NCBI GenBank assembly: GCA_029844215.1
Contig: CM056736.1
Coordinates: forward strand, 23,373,501 to 23,437,500
Direction of reading: 5' to 3'
Length of the DNA: 64,000 bases
DNA from: Przewalskia tangutica
Taxonomy: Eukaryota; Streptophyta; Magnoliopsida; Solanales; Solanaceae
The notes under the pieces are model-generated. The model had not been told where the DNA came from. It ran no database searches and saw nothing but the letters and a program-made list of their open reading frames with translations. Positions 57,501 through 64,000 of the stretch are shown piece by piece. Made by a program: the position numbers and the translations under genes. Numbering within the stretch: position 1 is the stretch's first letter; each line of letters begins with the position of its first letter.

Positions 57501-60500
57501 TTCACGGACAATACACATCTCATGGGAATCTATCCCGCATCGTGAATAAAAGTTCACGGACAGTAACATCTCATGGGAATCCATCCCGCATCGTGAATAC
57601 AAGTTCACGGACAGTGATATCCATAAATAGCTATCATGAACAACCATGTGCAAATTAAAACATCTTTTGGACTTTCAATAAAATCTTTAAAACAAACTTC
57701 CATTTTAGTTATGACAAGGTACCAACATATCATGTACCAAACACATATAAAATCTTTCATTTAGCTATGCCAAGGTACGAAAACATCATGTACCAAACAT
57801 CTTGTGTACCATGCACACACCATGAACTTTCATTTTAGACAACCCTAGACATTATCACATCTTGCATTATTAGGGGAATGCACCCAAAGTACTATGAAAT
57901 ATTAGGGGCGTGAACCCAAAAGTACTATGTACGTTCGCCATACATCCTTTTATTTATAAACCCCAAGACACTAACACTCGTAGTATCAAGACATTTCCAC
58001 TTTTAAAATCAAGTTACTACACTTTTAAACTCAAGTCACATGTACTTCATATAATCAAATCTCATATACTTTCAAATTCAAGTATCATATACTTTCAAAA
58101 CCAAGTATCATATACTTTCAAATAAATCAAGTCTCATAACTTTCAAAATAAATCAAGTCTCTTAACTTTCAAATTCAAGTATCATATACTTTCAAAACCA
58201 AGTATCATATACTTTCAAATAAATCAAGTCTCATAACTTTCAAAATAAATCATGTCATAAGTGAAATAAATCATGTCATAAGAAGGAAGGATAGTTCACA
58301 TACCTTATCCGCTTATTCCAACTTGATAACTAGTATACGTCTCAATGTAGTACTCAACCTATAGATACAATAACACTTCTATCAACTTCATGCTTTCTAA
58401 GGTAGAATAATACCAAGTAAAGGGCCTCTTATTCTACGGAAAATTTGGCAGCACTTCCCTTGTTTCTACGTACTTTTCCACCTTTTCCAAGGCCCAAATT
58501 CGACCACAACCAAGCCCAATTAAGGGCACAACCAACAGTTAACCAAAGGGGATCACACGCATACTTTACGTGCAAAATTCGGCCCCTTAACTTAATTAAA
58601 ACAACCCACAATTCAGCCCATAAAAACAGTCCATAGTCCAACAATAACGAGGGTACAATGTGAAGCGTTTCAACGCCTTTCCACACCCTTATTCTTTAGG
58701 ACTTTCATTAGCCATTTTACTATATTAACCATGCAACAAAGCTACTAAATTTCCAGCATATAACCACGTCTAAAACAGCCCCAAAACTGCCCACAATATG
58801 CAACAATCTCTAGCCCATTCTCGGCCAACAACAACTACATATCCAAAGCCCTTTTCCACAATTCCTTTTAATCCAATTCAAGTTACAACACTTATATACA
58901 ATCCATAACAACTTATAATAATAGGACTACTTCATTTTAACATGCTATAGGTGTAGATAACGACAATAAAAATCAACGAATCCAACGGCCCGAAAATGTT
59001 TCTCTCGGCCTCAACTTCCAAAGTAGGGCATGCACACCTTATTTTCCATATCTTCCTTAATACAAGTTCATCTACTAAACATAACAATGAGTAATATCTA
59101 ATTACATCAAAGGAAGAAGATTTCTTACCTCAAAAGTAGCCCAAAAACACTAAAACAGTCCGTAGAATATTTGGCCCGCAGTTTTCGTTTTGCTCCACTT
59201 CTTCAAGTTCCAATCATATATATGTAACTACCACAATCTTATAACTAACTTCTCTTTGTATTTCACTTCCAAAAAGTTGGTAGAACTTAGGGTTTCTTCA
59301 CCCACTTTCTCGGCCAAGACTTGTCTCAAAGGTTGAGATGTTAATCTTGGTTCAACACTTGGTTTATGGGCTTAATCTTGGAGAAATAAATTGATCAACA
59401 ATTGTTGTTCTTGGTCACAAGGCTCTCGAGATTATGGAGCTCAAAGGAGAGAAAATGGTGAGATATTTGGCTAAGTGTAAAGTTATGAATCCAAGTCTTG
59501 CAAGACTTGGATAAATACAAGTAATTGCCAAGTGGAGTGGGACCCACATGTCCCCTTGTCTCAAAATATCTAGAGTCTTCATCTTGCAAGACCAAGTGGA
59601 GGGGTGACACGTGTCGCCCTCCTATTGGTCCAAAATTATATCTTCACCTACATATCTATATTTGGCCAAAATATCTCAAAACTTTGTGGGCCCCACAAAA
59701 TCGTAAAATTTTCTGTGGGCCCCACATGACCAAATCCGAGACTTGAAAATCCAAAACTCCTATAATATTCTATAAATCCCAAATACCAAATATGAGAATC
59801 AAATTTCAAATAATAAACCTTTTTCCTTCACGAGGTTCCGAAATTTCTCCTTAGGAGAAAGTGATTTTCCTTTCGTTCCAAAAATTCAAATCTTATTTTC
59901 ACACGTACGTTCTCATATTAATGCCTTGGAAATACGGGGTGTAACACTTTTCCCCGGATGGGATCGGTTATGCCAATGCGGTAACTTTAGTTAGTAGTAT
60001 TATTTTAGAATTATCAAAAGATGACGAGAACAACGAGCTTTCCTTGAGAAAACATGTTGAGTTTTTCACGTGATTTTGTTTGTTCTGCAGGCTAAAATAA
60101 ATGAAACTTTTGATGGTGTGGAGGAAGGATATGAAAGTTCAAGGGATGAAGTTTCATCAGTTTCCTCCTATGATCCCATGAAAGATAATATACACCGAAC
60201 ATTTGGAAGTTCATTATCCTTGCGGTCTTCCTTGGCAAGGTCTTCAAACAAAGATCTTCCACATCTTGAAGGACGGTCAAGCATGTCTTCACAACTGGCA
60301 CTTCCACAGATAGCTGTGGCTGATGTCTTGTATGATTCTAATGGGGGTAAGACGAACAAAAAGAATTTCTACATACACATGACACGGCGTTATCACTGAA
60401 ATAGTTTCAGAGAATAATACTAGTCTCAGAAAACTTATGTGTTTTCATGGTTCAATAGATTAATGTCTTCGACTAGACAGGCTTTTTTTTTCTATGCTCT

Positions 60501-62883
60501 CTTTTTTCCAATGGAAATGTTACAATGCCTCTTAATCAAGCCAACTTTTACTGTATTCTAACCAAACAAGAGCTGAGGGTTTTATTTTATTCTTCCAGCA
60601 GATGTTTTGTCCCCAAGTCAACAGCGGAAAAGTACCAAGTCCTTTTCCAAATATGATGATTCGACGGTACCTTCTGTCTCAGGCATGGGTGAATCTGGAG
60701 CATGTAAATCGAGCTTGCACTTCTATATATCTAATTAGTATTTGTTCCCTCCATATACTCCAACTGACGATTTGTTAACAAAAGATCCCTCATGATAATC
60801 GGTCGCCAACATTTTCTGCAGCAGAAGGGTTTATTCGAGGGAGATCTTACAATATCAGACTGGATGACCATGTGCTTCTAAGATTTTCTCCAAAACATTC
60901 TGAGTCAACGTATTACTTCAGTGATATGGTAATTGTATTATACTATTATTCAGTGTATTGGCCCTTCCATATTAGTGCTATTACCAATGCCTATTTGCAC
61001 CTGACTGGTTGGAAACTTATACCTTCAATTTATATTTTGGCGACAGATAGGTGGAACCCTGACCTTTTTTCATGAAGAAGGTTCTAGAAGATGCCTTGAG
61101 GTAGTCTTATATATCAAAATTCATGCTTGTAATAACCCTTAGACATGTGGTTTATTTATTTGTTTGCTTTCTGAAGTTTACTGGTCCTTTTGTTGCCTTC
61201 TAGCTTTCAATAACACTAGAGATGACCGAGACTATAAGCCGACGCTTTGTACATCCTTCACGGAGACATGCTCCTTCTATTACTAAGGTATTCTTTAAGT
61301 CATACCAGTGTTATGTCTGCTGATGATTCTTTACAACTCTTTGCATTTGACAAGGCAAAAGTGTTTTGACGGATTTATTTAGAAGAGATAACACTTGAGC
61401 CCCTTCATTTGGTGATTAATCACCAAGGTATTTTGAATTATTCAGGTTCATAGTGATCATCACGAGGTGGTTGCTGATTTAGTTCAAACAAGCTTCCTTT
61501 TTTCCATTCCGATGGATGGTCCTATGTCCTTTTCCACTCACTATGTATCCGTACAATGGGTTCTTCGATTTGAATTCTTTACCACTCCCAAGAATGTTGA
61601 CTGGTCAAGGTATGTCCTGCTCATGTAACAGGAATGTTTGCTGTATTGATTGCATCAAAGACTTTGGAGTTTTCTTCAAAAGGGTGCAGAAAAAGAGTAA
61701 AGCACATTACAGGAAAAGTATCATACAAAAGAAGCTTGCAGACTAACTAAAAAGCTGAAAAAGATCACGGACAATCATAAGGGTCTAGAAGTATCATCAG
61801 CTATTCAGCTACTTCAGTGGCTTCTTTATTTCCACCAAATACGAGGGATTTAAGAAATTTTGACAGTGATTTTGTGCACAATTTTTTTCTGAATCAACCT
61901 TTTATTTCTTTCATGTCTGAGAATCCACGAACAATATGTAAGCTGTTGATAGAATTGCAGCCCGTTGATTACGTATCTCCATTTTAGACAAGGTAAATAA
62001 TCAAGAGGCTAAAGGCTGAACTCTACATGGCTTAACCCTTCAGAATAAACATTAAATTTGCTAGAAAAATCTCCTGGAGAAGAAGATTCTATCACATCTT
62101 CGTTCAAACTTAAGTAGCCCTGACCGGCCAATCTTTTACCTCTTTTCTTAATATACTTTTGGTATTGCTTCATGAACCACTGCCCTAATAGAAAGATGAT
62201 AATGATGATGCTCTCCATCCTTTCACAATCATCTAGGATACTCAGCATTGCTATGATGAGTCTTAAGTTAGAAACCTTTAAAAATACTCTCACTATGACG
62301 CTATCAATGTCTAACTTTTGCTGTTGGTACCACTTCTATCAAAGTGGATAATCAAAAGACACCTTGAGATTTGTCATGATTAAACTTCCGATCTCTATTT
62401 CAAAGTGGGAACTCTCTTGACACAATTATTTCTAGTGAATCGTGGAAGGTTGAAGCATGCCCTTGTTTTGCTTCACGTAGACAGTTGACTCAATTGTAAA
62501 TAAAATATGGTAATGAAAGGAACTTTGTGATCTAATCAAGTGCACCATAGTTTTAATATGATGCTTCCTTCTCCCCTTAATTGTTCTCTGTGTCCTGATT
62601 TATCTGTGCAATGTTATCTGATTCTGTTTGTAGATTTGCCTTAGTAATTTGGTATTTTCTTCCTCGAATTGACTACATTCACAAATTTATCCCTTCTTTG
62701 TTTCTGAAAGTACTTCATGCATGATGTATCAGATATGAGCATCCTCTTTTGGTCGAGGGTAGAGAGAAATGTGAGTGGGTACTCCCAATAACTGTGCATG
62801 CACCTCCAGGAGGAGGAACTGCTGCAGCTCAGACAAGAAATGACAGGTCATTCTCTTTGGAACCCCTATGGGTCCTTACATAA
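48278..62883 (+). CDS. RGP1: RGP1 homologue, Rab6/Ypt6 exchange-factor subunit
   Basis: RGP1 pairs with RIC1 to activate Rab6/Ypt6 on the Golgi for endosome-to-Golgi retrograde traffic (known from yeast and animals; inferred here). Twelve exons join in frame to 530 codons: 48278-48569, 50795-50872, 53257-53414, 54107-54182, 54780-54847, 60091-60346, 60599-60703, 60822-60928, 61047-61100, 61204-61287, 61446-61609, 62733-62883. All introns are GT-AG with matching phases. Arrestin-like motifs include VYRPGDPVTITVEI, LLIEKLSFEIKGIEKLD, IIPPSYRG-like TIPPSYRGATIRYLYYV, GFIRGRSYNIRLDDHVLLRF and QWVLRFEFFTTPKNVDW. Residues about 225-345 are a Ser-rich insert. Length and order fit plant RGP1. The stop TAA is at 62881. 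No damage is seen. Confidence 0.92.
48730..50170 (+). mobile_element. 5'-truncated LINE fragment in RGP1 intron 1
   Basis: Plus-strand pieces of LINE ORF2 C-terminal sequence appear in order: HHLVNWKIG (about 48965), GKLLWKFGIEVHSLWRDVI (about 49060-49115), IGNVRDTRFWQDSS (about 49230-49270), DCIVWTRQQDGHFSV (about 49455-49500) and a zinc-binding CNGCFTCSSEVETGGHLFLHC (about 49660-49725). Many stops occur. An A-rich end is near 50158-50168. Confidence 0.8.
50795..54847 (+). CDS. RGP1: RGP1 exons 2-5
   Basis: Exon 2 (50795-50872) reads EYVFMDNLTPALISNQIVY. Exon 3 (53257-53414) starts after TTTTGCAG and gives MVRTILPSTIPPSYRGATI and the strand HYLIMENGHF. Exon 4 (54107-54182) has RVPLQLWVTQKSNG. 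Exon 5 (54780-54847) ends LLLDVYWKEMDADSDW. Splice phases are 1, 1, 0, 1, 0 in order from exon 1 to exon 5. Confidence 0.9.
51125..51165 (+). repeat. Fragment of a TS SINE / RTE 3' end
   Basis: CCCCACATTGTGGGATTTCACTGGGTATGTTG is the same 3' end as at 35200-35235 and 39690-39735. The rest of the element is missing. Confidence 0.6.
51482..51535 (+). mobile_element. 54-bp SINE head fragment with 13-bp duplication
   Basis: The insert AAAAAAAGGGCAGCCCGG...GCGGGGTCCGGGGAA is flanked by TGAGATGATCACA at 51469-51481 and 51536-51548. The GGGCAGCCCGGTGCAC... body is, from memory, the 5' head of a solanaceous SINE. It lacks the rest of that SINE. It lies in RGP1 intron 2. Confidence 0.75.
52783..52840 (+). 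mobile_element. Short SINE tail fragment
   Basis: GAAGTAGCAGGTACTCGGTG, ATAGACAAGGTGCGCGCA and GGCCCGGACACC match the 3' part of the SINE family at 16868-17075 (minus) and 25726-25840 (plus). Confidence 0.6.
55553..56130. mobile_element. Tourist-like MITE with TAA duplication, carrying a SINE
   Basis: The tips TAGCCTGTTTGG and (inverted) CCAAACATGCTA are flanked by TAA (55550-55552 and 56131-56133). The body has AAAAGTGCTT and AAGCACTTTT phrases like the smaller MITE at 23284-23469. A SINE is inserted at 55710-55935. It lies in RGP1 intron 5. Confidence 0.85.
55710..55935 (-). mobile_element. tRNA-derived SINE nested in the MITE
   Basis: On the minus strand it begins GCAAGGGTGGCTCAGTTGG (A box) and carries GTTCGATACCCC (B box) about 50 bp later, a tRNA-like head. 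The 10-bp duplication CTAAAAGTAC flanks it (55700-55709 and 55936-55945). Its 3' end is at the left. It is a SINE, not a tRNA gene: the tRNA-like part does not fold as a full cloverleaf and is followed by about 150 bp of unrelated body. Confidence 0.85.
57151..57617. repeat. Minisatellite, 52-bp unit, nine copies
   Basis: The unit contains CATCTCATGGGAATC, ATCCCGCATCGTGAAT and AGTTCACGGACA. Copies begin near 57153, 57204, 57256 and so on, with two short variants (AGTAACATC in place of AATACACATC). GTGAATACAAGTTCAC within each unit is a small imperfect hairpin. There are no unique spacers, so it is not a CRISPR array. Confidence 0.95.
58079..58270. repeat. Two-copy 97-bp repeat made of shorter units
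   Basis: CAAGTATCATATACTTTCAAAACC begins at about 58079 and 58176. Each copy has smaller units of the type AA.TCAAGT.TCATA.ACTTTCAAA. It lies in the same 3.4-kb element as the minisatellite. Confidence 0.8.
60091..62883 (+). CDS. RGP1: RGP1 exons 6-12
   Basis: Exon 6 (60091-60346) begins AKINETFDGVEEGYESSRDE and is Ser-rich to VADVLYDSNG. Exon 7 (60599-60703) is a variable linker. Exons 8-11 rebuild the second arrestin-like domain (SESTYYFSDM; IGGTLTFFHEEGSRRCLE; VHPSRRHAPS; HHEVVADLVQTSFLFSIP). Exon 12 (62733-62883) gives RYEHPLLVEGREKCEWVLP and ends DRSFSLEPLWVLT. Exon 12 also contains a weak internal donor (GTCATT, 62847) that I reject, because reading through gives the natural C-terminus. 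Confidence 0.9.
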
Positions 62884-62885
62884 AG

Positions 62886-63780
62886 GTAAATGGAACTCTC
62901 AACTTCTAATCTTGCTGTTTTAACTCCGATTGATATGTACTTTGTGAGACGTTTGTTCTAGGTTTTTCTTTTCCATTCTCTGATGTATGCATTGACTCAT
63001 ATTCACTTGGAAAGGAAAAGTTCTAGTTGTATTACAGCTATAAGATATGATCTAGTCATAATTTTCTTGATAAAAGAATGCACTTGGTGTTTCATATAGC
63101 AGTTAAGCTGACTTGTTTAAAAAAAAATATATAGCAGTTAAGCTGATTGTTGTATGCCATTTAAGGAAATATTGTGCGTTGCCCTGAAACTTGAGAAAAG
63201 TAGCTAAGATAATAAGTGTTCCGGTGGTGCGATAAATGCTCCATCATCTTCTATTTATTGTGCTCACACTTTCTCTGTGCATTTACACCTATATAGGCCA
63301 GTGCATATGAAACAAGTGAAAACATACACGATAATAAAAATAATAAGTGAGTAATACACGATTAAGTTCTCTCTATTTTCTCCTCTCTTTCCATTCCAAT
63401 TTTAACATATCTCATCCTAGTCATTTTTTGAACCATTAGAGGTCGCAAATGCTAGACTGCAGTTGAGCTAACACATCATTACAAGAATACATTTGTTTTT
63501 CTGATCTCGTTAGAGAAAAGAACGTTAGCCATATTTTTGCTCATATTTTCTACAATCCGTTAATATTAAACTGCTTCTCCTTCGAGTCTTGTAGGTATAC
63601 ACATTGCGAGAAGTTAAAATGCATGGCTCCATTACTGTTGAGATATCTCACTGTACTGAGCTAGAAAGCAACCCCTGGAGCTTATCCGCCAGGTTCCGAT
63701 TTCAGAAAGGATGAGTAGTAACTGTGTCTCAGTATTATTACTGTATTTTAGCCATTGGTCGATATTTCCCATTCCAATCT
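62886..63780 (+). other. RGP1: RGP1 3' region with a possible spliced 3' UTR exon
   Basis: Two bases after the stop codon comes a good donor, AAAG|GTAAAT (GT at 62886). At 63594 a pyrimidine-rich acceptor TCTTGTAG precedes 63595. The following segment stays open for about 38 codons in one frame (phase 0 from 63595, ending TGA near 63711), but that frame does not continue from the RGP1 reading frame. I read it as a likely 3' UTR exon. An alternative C-terminus is possible. Confidence 0.4.
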
Positions 63781-63862
63781 TTGGCGTTTGGTCTTGTTGT
63801 CCTTTATATCATTTTTATAGAGAACATTTTGTTACCGGGATCATTACGAGCCCCTAAAATTT

Positions 63863-63937
63863 TGATTGGGTTAAGACCTGCGAATTATGAGGTTTTACAG
63901 TAAATTCTGGCTAATACTAAATAAAAAATGAAAAAAG
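63863..63937 (+). mobile_element. 75-bp retroposed fragment with 15-bp duplication
   Basis: GAGCCCCTAAAATTT occurs at 63848-63862 and 63938-63952. The insert between ends in the A-rich AAATAAAAAATGAAAAAAG, as expected for target-primed integration of a short RNA. Its source is not recognised. Confidence 0.6.
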
Positions 63938-64000
63938 GAGCCCCTAAAATTTGTCGTTTTTCGGGGGCTATGTGCGGTAGCACATCTCGCACGGGTCCAA

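Larger units (their letters stand above)
56542..59946. mobile_element. Solo-LTR-like element of 3.4 kb with 5-bp duplication
   Basis: It begins TGTCACGACCCGAAC and ends ACGGGGTGTAACA, TG...CA ends, and is flanked by CTTTT at 56537-56541 and 59947-59951. A 5-bp duplication around TG...CA ends is the LTR retrotransposon signature. There is no coding region or second LTR, so a solo LTR of a large-LTR family is the best reading; a non-coding LTR element is the alternative. It contains a 52-bp minisatellite and a 97-bp repeat. It fills most of RGP1 intron 5. Confidence 0.75.

Noticed and set aside
57151..57617. CRISPR-like array
   Set aside because: The units are contiguous 52-bp copies without unique spacers, in plant intron DNA. 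It is a minisatellite.
62847..62852. Splice donor GTCATT inside RGP1 exon 12
   Set aside because: Using it and the acceptor at 63594 gives an unrelated short tail. Reading through gives DRSFSLEPLWVLT and a stop, which fits the family C-terminus.
1..64000. A novel multi-gene system or biosynthetic cluster
   Set aside because: Only two intact genes are present, both known housekeeping families acting in different compartments. Everything else is repeat sequence or unassigned non-coding DNA.

Overview
This is plant nuclear DNA, almost certainly from a Solanaceae species with a repeat-rich genome. The basis is two plant-type multi-exon genes with GT-AG introns, TS-type SINE tails ending in TTG repeats, other dispersed repeats I recognise as solanaceous, and dense retrotransposon and MITE remnants. 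Nicotiana, Capsicum or Lycium would fit; the species cannot be fixed by eye. There is no prokaryotic gene organisation. Most long open frames are intron or transposon noise.

Layout. Bases 1-5600 hold a decayed minus-strand Ty3/gypsy gag-protease remnant and unassigned AT-rich DNA. Bases 5606-12588 are an old non-autonomous element with long terminal inverted repeats (Mutator-like), split by a nearly complete L1-type LINE (5945-11382) that has a 14-bp target duplication. This complex ends about 230 bp upstream of the first gene.

Gene 1 (12820-42398, +) is a 14-exon gene for an OXA2/ALB3-like membrane insertase with a C-terminal TPR region, 555 codons by my splice model. About 94% of its span is intron. 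Intron 5 (13.5 kb) contains a 10.4-kb cluster bounded by one 15-bp target duplication: a minus-strand RTE LINE split by a Ty1/copia element, which was itself invaded by two hAT-type MITEs and a second RTE LINE.

Bases 42400-48270 between the genes carry an orphan copia LTR with primer-binding site, a broken hAT-superfamily transposase of the zinc-finger MYM type, three copies of a diverged repeat and a SINE.

Gene 2 (48278-62883, +) is a 12-exon gene for the RGP1 homologue, the arrestin-fold partner of RIC1 in the Rab6/Ypt6 exchange factor that acts in retrograde traffic to the Golgi. It has 530 codons by my model. Its introns hold a truncated LINE, several SINE pieces, a Tourist-like MITE with a nested SINE, and a 3.4-kb solo-LTR-like element with a 52-bp minisatellite.

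The two genes act in different compartments (mitochondrial inner membrane and Golgi) and show no sign of functional linkage. I found no new molecular system. The notable content is the readable insertion history and a few splice-site peculiarities.
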